From Hofstenia miamia (taxonomy: Eukaryota > Xenacoelomorpha > Acoela): a DNA stretch of 64,000 nucleotides. The DNA lies in NCBI GenBank assembly GCA_004352715.1, contig SCFE01000111.1:257547-321546 (forward strand). Direction: 5' to 3'. The position numbers were made by a program, and so were the translations under genes. How positions within the stretch are numbered: position 1 is the stretch's first letter; each line of letters opens with the position of its first letter. Shown here in pieces: positions 1 through 10,644 of this stretch. The notes beneath the pieces are model-generated. The model did no database searches and was not told the origin of the DNA. It was given only the letters and a program-made list of their open reading frames with translations.

Positions 1-325
1 TTTGGTAATGAGGTCTTTGTTCTTAAAAAGATGTTCAGTTTTCAAAGTACTTAAAATTGGAATAAGTCTTGATCTTATGAGCTTTTTATTGATATTTACT
101 AAGTTATTTGACAATTTCTTGATGTTGTTTTCTATATATGGAAGTTTCCAATATATTTTTTGCTTCTCTTGATCTTGCAATAATTGAGTTGTTAACTTTG
201 TTTCATTATCTTGTTGTAAAATTTTCTTCATTAATTTATGCGGATAACCATTGTTTTCAAAAACTGTGTACAATGTGTCAAGTGCTGATGTTAGAACTTT
301 GTAATCAGATGATATTGCATAAATT

Positions 326-335
<10 letters not shown>
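1..335 (-). mobile_element. Penelope-like element fragment, RT C-terminal (thumb) region
   Basis: The minus strand is open from about 335 to the window edge. It reads like the region after the RT palm of Penelope-like elements: YPHKLMKKI, then WKLPYIENNIKKL, then SRLIPILSTLKTEHLFKNKD. The same order occurs in the copies at 30.5 and 32.4 kb, where it is YP/ST-KMIKSEMDRI, LKLPYIS, IMPIFQTLKTSHFLKNKD, followed there by a GIY-YIG start. The upstream (higher-coordinate) side abuts a (TA)n tract. The downstream part, including any endonuclease, lies outside the window. The piece is diverged from the other copies and belongs to a separate subfamily or an older insertion. Confidence 0.75.

Positions 336-361
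<26 letters not shown>
329..361. repeat. (TA)n microsatellite
   Basis: About 16 TA units directly next to the Penelope fragment. Several other Penelope copies in the window also abut (TA)n. Confidence 0.95.
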
Positions 362-362
<1 letters not shown>

Positions 363-364
<2 letters not shown>

Positions 365-402
365 GTTCCCCTCCTCATCGAAAAAGCTGGGTGCGCCCCT
401 GC
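363..402. repeat. Truncated end of a hAT-like miniature element
   Basis: The stretch ends in GGTGCGCCCCTG, whose complement CAGGGGCGCACC is typical of hAT-type inverted termini. The other terminus was not found, so this is a broken end. Confidence 0.3.
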
Positions 403-960
403 AGGTACTTGTTTTTCTCGATAAATATGTTGTTACAAATTAGTATAAATATGTACAAAGCGAAATATTATGTTGATGGAAAATAAATTCTTTGGAATTT
501 CACTTATTCTAATCTGGTTTGAAAATTACATTATAATGCGCAGCTAAGCATTTCATGTGTGTTGCGAACGCAAGGCTTTTCCGAGGGGATTCTGTATAGT
601 ATAAGCCTTGATTGATACCCGCATTTAAGTTAGGGATAAGTATAGGGCAGTTTTCAATCATGTTTAGCTGGCTAGTGATCGTTGGGTTGCATATAGTAAC
701 AAATTCGAAATAGGCTGGTCAGCCAACCCTAGGTATGTTGAACTACTACCTATCTTATTTTAGATCCACATTTGTACATCGTAGGAGACCTATAATTGAC
801 TGATAACGACCGTTTTATTTATTGTATTGTATTGTTAACTTTTTCTTATTTTTAAATGTAGGTTAGGAAGCTGCTCTAGTTTATAGTTAGTTTGTATATA
901 GTTACTTTTTATTTTGTCGCAGGTAGTATTGTGCCTCTTGTGGCGTAATCCGTGTGTGTG
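402..960 (+). repeat. LTR-like dispersed repeat, copy A
   Basis: Order of landmarks: CAGGTACTT, a TATA-type box GTATAAATA near 440, GCTAAGCATTTCATG near 543, TAGGAGACC near 783, AGGAAGCTGCT near 865, and TTTTGTCGCAGGTAGT near 912. The same landmarks occur in the same order on the minus strand at about 37.96-37.44 kb and, more diverged, on the plus strand at 63.5-64 kb. The TATA box and the length of about 500 bp fit a solo LTR. No internal coding region adjoins this copy, so LTR is an inference. Confidence 0.5.
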
Positions 961-1079
961 GCCAATTTAAGAGAAAGAATGGAGACAATTAAGACTTAAT
1001 TGCAATAATAATTAATTGTAAAACACGCGGTTATTATCATTTGATTATTTGTAAAAATTTATAAAAGCAGTTTTTGATA

Positions 1080-2052
1080 TTAATTTTGCTCACCTGTATT
1101 TGACAAAAATCATAATCTAAATTATTCCACAATTTAATTGATATGTGATGAAAGCCATTAGAATTTTTATCTAAACACAGAAATTTTTGCGATCGCTCAT
1201 TTAATTTAATATAGTCCTTAAGGAAGAGGAGAGATGTTTGTAGAGATTTGAATTTAAATAAGATACCATATGCAGGTGAATTTGGTAGAACGTAGATAAT
1301 ATCTTATATTTATTATGATATACTGCATGATGCTTCATCATTCTTTTGTGCAAAGTTTAGAGTTTTTATACACCAATTAAAGCATACAATGTTTCGAATT
1401 TAGGTTAGTTAAAAGAAAAGAACAGTATTGAAAATGAGACAAACAGAAAGCATGTATCAGTTAGTTATAATTTTATAATTGACAAGCTTATCGTGCAACA
1501 TATTAAAATTCATAGAATTGAATCCCTTACTTAAACCTAATAATGAGACAACACTGCATTTATTATGAGATATATAGGACTTTATTTGTTGAGTAATAGA
1601 TAGAATTGCTTCTTACGTGCTATGGCCATTACGAAACCCAAATGTGATAAAATGTTTTCAGATTTTAGGAATGCGTTTATTTGAACATATAACAGTTTTT
1701 CAAAGAGTTTGCTAAAAGGATATGTAATACAAATGGGTCTATAATTTTTGCGTTTAAGTTGTCACATTTTTATATATAGGAGTTATACGTGATTTTTTAG
1801 TATGCCTGGAAATTCACAATCAATAATGCACTGATTAAATGCTATTAGTAATTGTTCTCCAAAAATATTAAAAAAACGTTTAATAATAAAAAATGGGAGA
1901 TTATAAGCAGCGGTTGATTTGTTGGTATCAAGTTTTTTTAACAATGCTTTCTGATTCATTGATTGTAGCAAGTCTAAAGGAAAATTGTTTTGATTGTTTG
2001 AGATTACCAGAATTTTGTTTTTTCCTATTAGGTGGGAAATTGAAATTTCCAA
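1080..2052 (-). pseudogene. LINE reverse-transcriptase fragment A
   Basis: Minus-strand reading shows, in order, the RT finger region (KKLDTNKSTAAYNLPFFI at 1783-2052), then IYKN and NYRPICITYPFSKLFEKLL near 1.7 kb, then GFRNGHST, then a decayed motif A (LLGLSKGFNS) near 1.5 kb. A C-terminal KLWNNLDYDF-like piece lies near 1.1 kb. This is the layout of jockey/CR1-type non-LTR retrotransposons. Stops and frameshifts break the frame after 1783, the YADD box is missing, and the motif A aspartate is replaced. It is inactive. Confidence 0.7.
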
Positions 2053-2109
2053 GTTCTTTGAATGTTAAATTTAAATGACTTAATATTTGAGATTATTAAA
2101 AAGAAAAAG

Positions 2110-3000
2110 TTCAAAAAGTTAAACGAGATAAGCAAAATGTTTAATAGAATTAAACGAGACTTGTAATTTTCTTGTTGTATCATCCAACGAGAACATCTTC
2201 TTTGAAATTTTTCTAAACGATTTACATCACTTTTATTTGCATACCAAATTGGGGAAGAAGAGCTGGTAAAATCAATGGATTATAGAGATTTTTTATTTTG
2301 AAGTTAGTGTTGAATGGTATAGTTCTTATGATAAAAAATAAAAGATTTGTTACATGATTTCAATATTTTTGAAATTTGTTCACTCCAAGCTCCAAGAAAA
2401 GTTATTTGCGATCGCAACGCCAAGATTTTTAACAGAATATGGAGAAACTAATCTTACATCAATACTTAGCTGAATATTAGTTTCTGGTGATATAATAGTA
2501 AATAGTTGAAATATATCAAAGTTAAATTACATGCTGTTTTCTTTTGACCACAACAAACAAATGCTTAGATCTGATTGTAGATCAATGCAGTAATGACCTA
2601 TTATCTTTGTGTCATCAGCAAATAGAAATGGGATTGTATCAATACATTGATCAGGTAAATTATTAATCAAGTAAATAAAAATTAGAGGTCCAAACACAGA
2701 TCCCTGTGGTACACCACTAGTAACTGGAAGCAATTCAGATTTCGTCTTGTTTATTATATAATTTGTTGAGTTCTATTTAATAGGTATGATGCAATTAAAT
2801 TTAGAAAATTATGCGGAACATTATCGAAAACTTACTAAATTCAAGATATAATATCATGCATGACTTATTTCCATTAACATCAGAGTACAATCGATCCATT
2901 AAAGTAAGAAGTTGAGTTACTGTTGAGCTTTTTCTAACAAATCCAAATTGAAAATACGCTAGTCTTTCTTTAATATTATTGGACCATAGAAATTGAAAGT
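2110..3000 (-). pseudogene. LINE reverse-transcriptase fragment B
   Basis: Minus-strand reading gives RT palm motifs: FQFGFVRKSSTVTQLLTLMD near 2.93 kb, a damaged motif A (YLEFSK) near 2.84 kb, motif B SGVPQGSVFGPLIF and the active-site box FADDTK in the open stretch 2527-2733. KNLGVAIANNFSW follows near 2.43 kb. It belongs to the same broad non-LTR class as fragment A. It lies upstream of A on the minus strand yet contains later RT motifs, so the two pieces are not one collinear copy. The motif A aspartate appears as glutamate, and frames are interrupted. Confidence 0.75.
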
Positions 3001-3106
3001 GTAACTGAAGAATTGAATTTAATTGAGATCCTTGCGATTACATTTATATACGAAACAGTATTTCAAATATACACGTGAAAATGACTTCACTAAGTGTACA
3101 ACGTAT

Positions 3107-4655
3107 TAGAGTGAGGCACTAGCCACTTTTTCCGAATTTCGATTTGGCTCGTGTGGTTTTAGGTAACTAGGGGTATAATACATGTAAATGCAAAATTTCA
3201 TTCAAATTGGTACAATATTAGTGAGCGAAAATGACTCTTAGATTTTGGCGAAAATCTAAAAAATCCGAAAATATGGAAATGTGTCTATGATTAAATTACC
3301 TACTATGAAGGTAATATAATTATGAATGTAGGTTTCTTGAGGATATTTAGATCATTTACAAAAAATATTTTCTCGTGATAACTTCTATGTATGCTGCCAT
3401 ATTTATCTCAATCTGACAAAAATCACCAAAAAAAATTGAATTTGTTCACAGAAAATAGCATAAAAATGAAGTGTTGTTTTAGTTGATAATATTTGGAAGT
3501 ATTTATATAAGCGCTAATCCTTTTCTGTTAAAGTGAACAAATCCTTCGTTGATTCAGTTCATTAATATATTGTGTGTGATGCCAGTTTTGCTAGTAGAGG
3601 TGTTGCATCTTCAATATACGCTGCCTTCGAAGAACATGACACACTGTATTAAATTTAATGGTTGTGATGTAATTCTACAAATGTAAACACTGTTGGAAGA
3701 GGGCGTATTACTACTTTACTAGGAGCAAAGTCTTGCACAAGGTTGTATTATAACTCATATGCTCCCACTCCGTTTTGTTAAATTAGATGGTGAAAATTCT
3801 GGAGATAAGTCATTCAAAACAAAATGGTATATTTTGGTGTTACAAATATGTAAGTTATATTTTGCCTAGCTCAAAAATGCAGAAAATTGGGGCTTTTATG
3901 CATTATTGTACCTAGTTATGCCCCATTGTGGTTCAGCATCAAATGTGAAACAACATATAAGTGAGCCTTTTTTACTGCAGAACTAGGAAATGAACAGTTA
4001 TTAGCTACGGCGGAAAATTTGAATGGTATATGCAATACATTGAAAGAGCTATCAAGTAGAGCTATCAAGTAGTAATTAAAAGTAGCAGGCTTGCTTGTCA
4101 TCGTGTTAACCCTATTTCTACTAGCGTTACTTTTGAGTAACAAATCGATTTATGCAAATTGTTGAACAATTCTAACCAAGCCTGCTAAAAATATTGAAAG
4201 GCTCTTACATGGACATATCTATGGGGTTGGGTTCGCTCATGCATAATGAAAATTTGCACTAGAACCTATTCTCGTGCTTGAAGAACATGCAAATTAGATT
4301 ATTTTTCAATGAGCAATCCAATTTTTGTAAACGTTTTCAATTTCAATGTTTTTTCGATTTTTTTGCTTGATAAAGATAAGTATGGTAAAATTAAAAAAAG
4401 TTTTCAAGAGAAAATAATTACTTTGGATGATTTTAATAATCTTAAAAACCTACATTCATAATAACTTTACTTCTATAGTAGTTAATTTTATCAAACACGA
4501 GTATTTAATTTTTGGTATTATGGATTTTCTCAAAAATGTCATTTTTTCTCGTAATATTTTACCAATTTGGCTGAAATTTTGCATGCCCATAGTTACTCAA
4601 AGCCCCACGAGGTAAATCGAAAATCAAGAAATAGTTTTTAACTACCCACCCTACT
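3107..4655. mobile_element. Long inverted-repeat DNA element
   Basis: About 3107-3390 matches the reverse complement of about 4370-4655. Shared stretches include TTTCGATTT, CAAAATTTCA, CAAATTGGTA, TTATGAATGTAGGTTT and TATTTTCTC in mirrored order. Arms of about 280 bp enclose roughly 1 kb. A short minus-strand open stretch at 3916-4143 lies in the core, but I do not recognise it as a transposase. The right end abuts (TA)n. Superfamily unknown. Confidence 0.6.
4106..4345 (+). repeat. Half copy of TTAACCC foldback element
   Basis: It starts TTAACCCTATTTCTACTA and follows the left arm of the complete foldback element at 6089-6806 for about 230 bp, sharing AAGCCTG, AAATATTGAAAG, CTTACAT and CAATGAG. 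It lies inside the core of the long inverted-repeat element. The opposite arm is absent. Confidence 0.55.
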
Positions 4656-4673
4656 ATATATATATATATATAT
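4655..4673. repeat. (TA)n microsatellite
   Basis: Short pure TA tract bordering the right end of the long inverted-repeat element. Confidence 0.9.
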
Positions 4674-4679
4674 TATAAT

Positions 4680-5600
4680 TAACATATTTTAAGGTTAAAA
4701 TAAGCAAGTTAATTATTTTTTACATTAAAGATTTTTTGTAAAAAGACAGGTAAAAAACTCTCCTTCAAATTTTTCAAAACATCAACTCTTCAGGTTACAC
4801 TTTTCAGCACTACATATGATGTAAGTTTTAAATAAACAACTTCTTACAATTCGGACATAAACCAAATGAGAAACTAAAAGATAATTCACGTTGAAATAAA
4901 TAGATTCCATAAATATATTTGCAAGGTATTTCATTGTTAGTTTGCAATTGATGCAGATTACTTTTTAATGTTAGAAATTTTGAGAAATTTGATTGATAAA
5001 TATGTCAATATATTGCTAATGAAATATAACAAGATTTTCAAATCAATTATCTAGGCAAAATATTGATTCTATTTGAACTTTGGTTAGTCCTTACCGTTGC
5101 ATTCAATTATTTAATTTGAAAAACAATCAAATGAAAAAATTGATTTCAAATCCTTGGTAAATAGTTCGTTTTTTGTGAAGTTGTTAATGACAATGTTTTG
5201 AGTGCAAATCAGTCTTTTACATTAACTGCATTCATTCTTAAGAAAATTAATTGTTTTCCAAAATAACTTAAACGTCGGACATAATGTTTCAATTTCATTT
5301 TAAAACTTTTAAAATTGACGCCGTGGCCTGCTAAGCTTTGGGTCTCATACTGATCCCTTCAGGTGTTTTCAATTTCGTTTAGTTTCTCCTCTGGTGGGAC
5401 CGATGCTGAGACTATTGACGGAACCTCAAAATCTAATGAAATTTAAGGTAGCAATTCAATTCATTCTTGTGCAATATGCAATTGCATAAATATTAAAATG
5501 AAATTTTCAATGAAATTTTCAATTAAAAAAGTTGTTCTCAATTTTGTGATACATTTTATTTTGTTTTGATAAATATCACACAGAAAACCTTAATATATTT
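4680..5600. other. Non-coding, 3' side of the coiled-coil gene
   Basis: No supported gene or repeat. A GC-richer patch at about 5320-5430 stands out from the AT background but has no convincing reading frame. Confidence 0.5.
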
Positions 5601-5957
5601 TTATACAAGATCACTTAATAAAAGTTGTGACTTAATGCTGCTTTCCAAAACTTTTATCGCTGATAATTTGTCAGAAATGCTGCTTGTTAATTTCATCCAT
5701 TGCTCACGACTATTTTCTGATATTTGAATAAACTCGTGATACTCTTTAAAGAAACTGTGAACTCTATCAAACGTATAGTCATTGTTCATGGAACTATTTG
5801 AAATCGTGCTGGTATGTTTGTGCAATAAAAGTTCGTCAATCATTGTTGGGAATTTTACGTTAACAATGTATTTCATTTGTTTGACTTGATTGCCAATATC
5901 ACCTGAAGTCATACATTTTGAGCTCATGACATCTGGCTCAAATTTTTCCATTTGAAC
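5601..5957 (-). CDS. Terminal exon of an unrecognised coiled-coil/helical protein
   Basis: A 119-codon open stretch begins right after a good acceptor (TATATTTAG on the minus strand at 5958) in phase 0 and ends at a stop. It starts VQMEKFEPDVMSSK and ends IKSQLLLSDLV. The content is polar and helical, with no cysteine motif, signal peptide or membrane span. The exon at 7596-7853 ends in phase 0 at a GT donor, so the two can join directly. I do not recognise the family. A subunit of a coiled-coil complex, for example augmin-like, is possible, but nothing here proves it. Codon usage looks coding and the frame is undamaged over its length. Confidence 0.55.
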   Translation of the reverse strand, partial: VQMEKFEPDVMSSKCMTSGDIGNQVKQMKYIVNVKFPTMIDELLLHKHTSTISNSSMNNDYTFDRVHSFFKEYHEFIQISENSREQWMKLTSSISDKLSAIKVLESSIKSQLLLSDLV

Positions 5958-6088
5958 CTAAATATAAACAACAAAATATTAGACGTTAGTATTTGTTTCC
6001 AAGCTCTTTATATCTTATTGTTACACTCTCAGAAAAAATCTCTTATTTTCTCGTAAATCAATTTCTTATTATGGAAAAAGAAACTTAA

Positions 6089-6806
6089 CCCTATTTCCAC
6101 TAATGCTACTTTTACATAACATTCTGGTTTGTTCGACTTTTGGAAAAAATTTTCCAAGCCTGTTAATAAATATTGAAAGATTTTTACATATACACATATT
6201 TAGGGTAGGGCCTCTCATACAATAATGAATATATATTCTAAAACTAATTTTTTTGTCAATGAGAAATCCGATTTGTTGCAAAAATATTCAAATTATTTTC
6301 ATGCCTAGTGTTTAGATAACGAGGCAGTCTAATTTAAGACAAAACCGAAAGAGGAGACCATTTTCTATCTTATGACGTTTGTGTATTTGAAATATCTTCA
6401 TTGGCTCGTCTGTTATAAACATTTAAAAACACCACATATGAAGAATTCTTTTCTCTCTATTTTTTTGTCTTTAAGACGCGAACAAGTCGAGGAAGCCTCA
6501 ACGGTGTTCAATATGTTTTTCTTCAGAAAACAAAATATTTTTGTGTAGTTATTGGTCTCATGGACATTAGATCGATTAATTATCTGAATATTAGGTATGC
6601 GAAAATTTCGAATGTTTTTCAAAAATGGAATTTCTCATTGAAAAAAAATATATTTATGTAATCATGCACAAGAATAATTTTTTGCACAAACCCATAGATG
6701 TGTCCATATCAAAGGCTTTAGGCATTCTTAACATGCTTCGATAAAGTTGTTGAAAAATGTGGACAAAGCGGTTTGTTTCTTTAAGGTAATATTAGTAAAA
6801 ATATGG
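6089..6806. mobile_element. TTAA-flanked foldback element (piggyBac-type MITE)
   Basis: TTAA lies at 6085-6088 and 6807-6810. Inner ends are CCCTATTTCCACTAATG on the left and, on the opposite strand at the right, CCATATTTTTACTAATA. Arms of about 215 bp (6089-6300 and 6600-6806) mirror each other around a core of about 300 bp. TTAA duplications are the piggyBac signature. There is no transposase gene. It lies in the presumed intron between the exons at 5601-5957 and 7596-7853. Confidence 0.65.
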
Positions 6807-7595
6807 TTAAGTAGTTCGAGAAATATCAAGTAAAGAATAATACCATTCTATTATATTAAAAATAATTGCTAACATGGTAATTTATTTCAGTATAATTTTT
6901 ATCGTAATAATAATACATGGCTAATGAAATTAATAATCTTTTTTAGAAACATTTTTTTGAAGTTATTTTGAGTTTTTCACTTTTTATGCCAATTTTGGAA
7001 AAACATATAGGGTTATAGAATGACGAAGCATCAATTTGTACATTTTGATATTACTTGAGGATGTTTGCCTAAATTATAGGCCTATCCGTAATGATAACAT
7101 AACATAGAATCGTTTTTATAATATGAAATCCATGGTTAGAGGAATACCATTTAAATGTATTAGTAGAAAAACTATATGATTCCTAATGTTCTATTAACTG
7201 ATATCATGACCTAATATTAATATAAAGTAGGTCGTACTGATATTAAAGTAAGTGAAGTTTGCTTTTATAAAAATGATAAAAACTGCAGCGTGGAATCGGA
7301 ATTTTCAGAAACCGCTGTATAATTTCTTTAGGTTATTTTCAAAGCGTTAACTACATTAATGATTACCAAAAATGAAATATTTTAGAAAGCTACACTTTCT
7401 TCTGTGCCTTTGACATAATGAACAAGCGTTGCTAATAATAATAATTATTGTGATCAATATGGATTCAGATCCTGGATCAGGTCTTAAGTAGGAAGTCCGT
7501 AATTGTATGCGTCATGCTTTAGACTTTTTCTCAAGCTTTACTACCCATTTAATACGCTGAAGGACAGCATGATAAGAAAAAATCTAAATTCTTAC

Positions 7596-7853
7596 TCTGA
7601 ACTCAGCAATAACATGAACGAGGTACTGTTTGATTCTAGCATTTCTTGTTGAAATCTTTAATATCTTTCTGTTCATCTCTTTCACGAGCAAATTCGTTGT
7701 ATCAACAGAATAGAATTTCGATTGAAGTTCATCAATTTTATTAAAGCATGCTTCAATAATTAAATCTTCACTACCATGTTTTATTAAATCATAAACAACA
7801 TCATCGAGATCATTTCGTAGAAAATATGCCTTTATGCAACATGCATAATGTTT
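7596..7853 (-). CDS. Internal exon of the coiled-coil/helical protein
   Basis: Eighty-six codons are open between an acceptor (TTTTTAG at 7854 on the minus strand) and a donor (GTAAGA at 7595). Both ends are phase 0. The peptide starts KHYACCIKAYFLRNDLDD and ends YLVHVIAEFR. It is lysine- and leucine-rich and predicted helical. The phase-0 donor matches the phase-0 acceptor of the exon at 5601-5957. No family recognised. Confidence 0.55.
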
Positions 7854-8290
7854 CTAAAAATAATTTATATCTATATAGAATCTCTATAGAATAAAACACT
7901 TAACCAATACCTTTTAACGTAGTGATGATTAGAATTTCTATACATATGATGACTAAGTTAATTGAAATTTTTAATAGCGATTATTTTATGTGACTTAAGT
8001 CCGAATGTAGACCACTTTTTGTCGTATTACGCATATAAATAATGATTTAACCCAGGAACAACATATTTGATGTATAGCTAATTTATACATGAATAACAAA
8101 ACAATGACAAAAACTATGTCTGAATAGTGTAATCAATATTTCCTTGATTGACAATCGGAGTCTCTTAGGTATGGAACTATAAGTTTTCTATATGGCCTTT
8201 CGTTATTGCATAAAATGGGCTTCTTTATATACACCTTAAAAATCATGTAAGTTTTGAATGTTTTGACTTTTAATGATGCGTGCCAATCAG

Positions 8291-8346
8291 GAAGGAAAGA
8301 AACGACGTTGTCTTTTAGAAACTAAGAAGTATCTCATTCTCGATGG
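8291..8346 (+). CDS. Possible small exon on the plus strand
   Basis: A 56-nt open stretch (EGKKRRCLLETKKYLILD) sits between an acceptor-like CAATCAG and an excellent donor GG/GTGAGT. The phase does not fit the next plus-strand candidate at 9083-9238, so any link needs another exon. It may be a chance match. Confidence 0.2.
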
Positions 8347-8546
8347 GTGAGTTATTGTCTTACGGCGGAACCGTATCTTTGATGGTAGGCAGCAAAGTGT
8401 CGTTATTGGTTAAATCGTTATTCATATTACTGTAATTGTGCAAAAAACTGCGTAATTAAAAGCATACCTGTCATGTAAAAAAATGAGGTGGAAACAGCTG
8501 ATGATTGCCTTTCAAAAATAAATACCGGTATATAACTAAAATATAC

Positions 8547-8742
8547 TTGCATTTTGTATTGAATGATCAAACTTCCTTTGAACTGACAAAGCCTGTCTTT
8601 TCAATTCCATCATTTTTTGATTTAGATTTTTAGTCTTTATTTTAGCTGAGTTTAATTCTAATTGAATAGAAGTTTTCAGGTTTTCTAAGTTATTCAATTC
8701 ATTTTCTTGCTTTCGAATGATCTCCTGATGATCTTCAGCACT
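8547..8742 (-). CDS. Coiled-coil exon, probably of the same minus-strand gene
   Basis: Sixty-five codons are open between an acceptor (AAATTTAG at 8743, minus strand) and a GTATAT donor at 8546. The peptide (SAEDHQEIIRKQENELNNLE..., later QKMMELKRQALSVQRKFDHS) is strongly amphipathic coiled coil. The donor is phase 1 while the next exon starts in phase 0. Either an exon between 7.85 and 8.55 kb is missing from this reading or one border is wrong. Upstream exons were not found before the Tc1 element at 9.3 kb. Confidence 0.45.
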
Positions 8743-9082
8743 CTAAATTTTTAATCATCAATCATTTGCGGGGTTTGGTTAAAAAAATTGGAACTATAGG
8801 TTGTCCCATAAGAAACTGCGTATTTTCTTTTAAAATATTGATATAAAATATTCTATTGTTAATATCATTGTGGCAATAGATATATAAGAAATATAGCAAG
8901 AGATAGGTATCTATGTTATCCTATAAATTGAAGTTGAAATTGAATTTCAAAATTCATAATTCAAAATTGAAATTCAAAATCAAACAGCCTAATGTGTCAG
9001 AATGTTTTTTAAGATGGAGTATACCAAAGACAAAGCATATTTTTTCATTGAAACGCTTAGAATATGTGTTTTTCAGCAATAG

Positions 9083-9238
9083 ATATACTCTCACTTAGAA
9101 ACAGGTTGGCCTGATGAAGCAATGAAATTAAGACAAGTTGTTGTTAACATTTTTGGATGTCATCGAATGAGTAGGGCTTTGGAGGAACTGATTATCGATC
9201 TCAACAAAATTGTTGAAAAAGATGGAGACTATATTTAA
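9083..9238 (+). CDS. Possible terminal exon, unrecognised
   Basis: Fifty-one codons and a stop follow an AG at 9081-9082. The peptide starts IYSHLETGWPDEAMKLRQVV and ends IVEKDGDYI. Amino-acid composition is protein-like, and an in-frame stop lies just upstream, as expected for an exon border. The Tc1 element begins 66 bp downstream. Family unknown. Confidence 0.3.
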   Translation: MYSHLETGWPDEAMKLRQVVVNIFGCHRMSRALEELIIDLNKIVEKDGDYI

Positions 9239-9304
9239 ATAACAGTTGTCATTACTTAATTTAATATTTGTAAAGTTTTGAATGTTAATCATTCCACTCA
9301 AATA

Positions 9305-10643
9305 CAGTACTGATCAAAAGTTTGGGAACAGTGAACCTGTCTAAAGCGTGTTTTATGCTATTTCTTGGAAACTTTGTAAAATTCCCGGAATTCCCAATTT
9401 TTTCTTCAAATTTACAACAGATTCATTTAGACAATCAAATTAACACAACTTTAGATTTACACACAATACATTTTCACTGAAAAAGCACTATCATTATAGT
9501 TTGAAATATGGTCTGTGGTAGTGAAATTTCACCAATAAAGCGTGCTCAAATTCATATCTTGCACGAGGAGGGATACAATTATCGCGCTATAGCTGTTACA
9601 ATGGGCGTGTCAGTGTCTTTGGTATCCAGAAGTGTTACTCGCTATCAGCAACTGCAAAATTTTTCTTCTTGCAAGCGGCCTGGAAGACCCAAAGTGACAA
9701 CGCCTCAGACTGACCATCTCATTCACCATTACGTCGTCAATCAACCATTCTCTTTATCTTCTAAAGTCAAAGCAAATCTAGGTGCGGTAGTGCGGAATGT
9801 ATCAACACGCACCATTAGGCGTCGATTGAATACTACCTTTGAACTTTCATCGTGCAAATCGGCAGCAAAACTCCAATTGTCTTCAAAGAACATTCAAGAC
9901 CGATTGCGCTTCTGCAGGCAATACCAACACTACACCCCTCAGACTTGGAATCAAGTAATGTTTAGTGATGAATCCAAGATTTGCCAGTTTACACCATACC
10001 GGCCACACGTTCGTCGACCAAGAAACCAAAGATTCAACACACGTTACTCGCAACAAACTGTCCGCTCATCACCTTCTGTGATGATTTAGGGTCTGCATTT
10101 TGTTCCTCCCAATGAAACAGTCACAGCCAAGGCCTACCTCAAAATAATTCAGGAGAGAGTTCCCATGTTTATGCAGCTTCATGGAGCATCTGTACTACAA
10201 CAAGATGGTGCTCCTTGCCACAGCGCCAAAGTTGTGAAACAGTGGATTGCATCACAAGACTTTCGGCTGCTTGAGAACTGGCCGTGAAACTCCCCAGACC
10301 TCAACATCATAGAAAAATTGCTGGCATCACATCAAAAACTGTCTGAGGAAGCGTCAATGCACATCACTCGACGATCTGAAGGAGCAAATTAAAGTGGTAT
10401 GGTGCACAGAGATTACTGATGATTATTGAACAAAGCTGATCGAATCAATGTTAAATCGCATTGCTGCGTGTTTGGCCAATAATGGCGGACATACAAAATA
10501 TTAGTGAGTTTTTGTGAAGTAACTATTTACTTTTTACACGGTGTTATCATATTGTTTCTACATTGTGTTATTATATTGTTTCTACATTGCGTTTTAGTGT
10601 AAAATACAGAAATTTCTAAATTTGGAACTTTTGGCTAGTACTG
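9305..10643 (+). mobile_element. Tc1-family element, both ends present
   Basis: Ends are CAGTACTGATCAAAAGTT at 9305 and, inverted, CAGTACTAGCCAAAAGTT at 10643, flanked by TA on both sides (the Tc1/mariner target). Length 1339 bp is normal for Tc1. It carries one transposase pseudogene on the same strand. Confidence 0.9.
9508..10504 (+). pseudogene. Tc1-type DDE transposase, inactivated
   Basis: The N-terminal helix-turn-helix region (ISPIKRAQIHILHEEGYNYR) is followed by the hook KRPGRPKV, a second DNA-binding domain, and the catalytic domain with FSDES (first Asp), QQDGAPCHSAK (second Asp) and NSPDLNIIEK (third acidic residue). Tc1 transposases are cut-and-paste enzymes of this layout, about 340 residues long. 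Breaks: an in-frame TAG at about 10087 where relatives have Trp, a TGA at about 10287 just before the NSPDL block, a frameshift after IIEK, and a further TGA near 10428. The C-terminus ends NNGGHTKY. The many breaks make it dead. Confidence 0.9.
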
Positions 10644-10644
10644 T

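Noticed and set aside
138-362. Plus-strand 74-codon ORF
   Set aside because: Antisense to the Penelope fragment and ending in translated (TA)n.
1893-2078. Plus-strand ORF
   Set aside because: Shadow of the LINE RT finger region on the minus strand.
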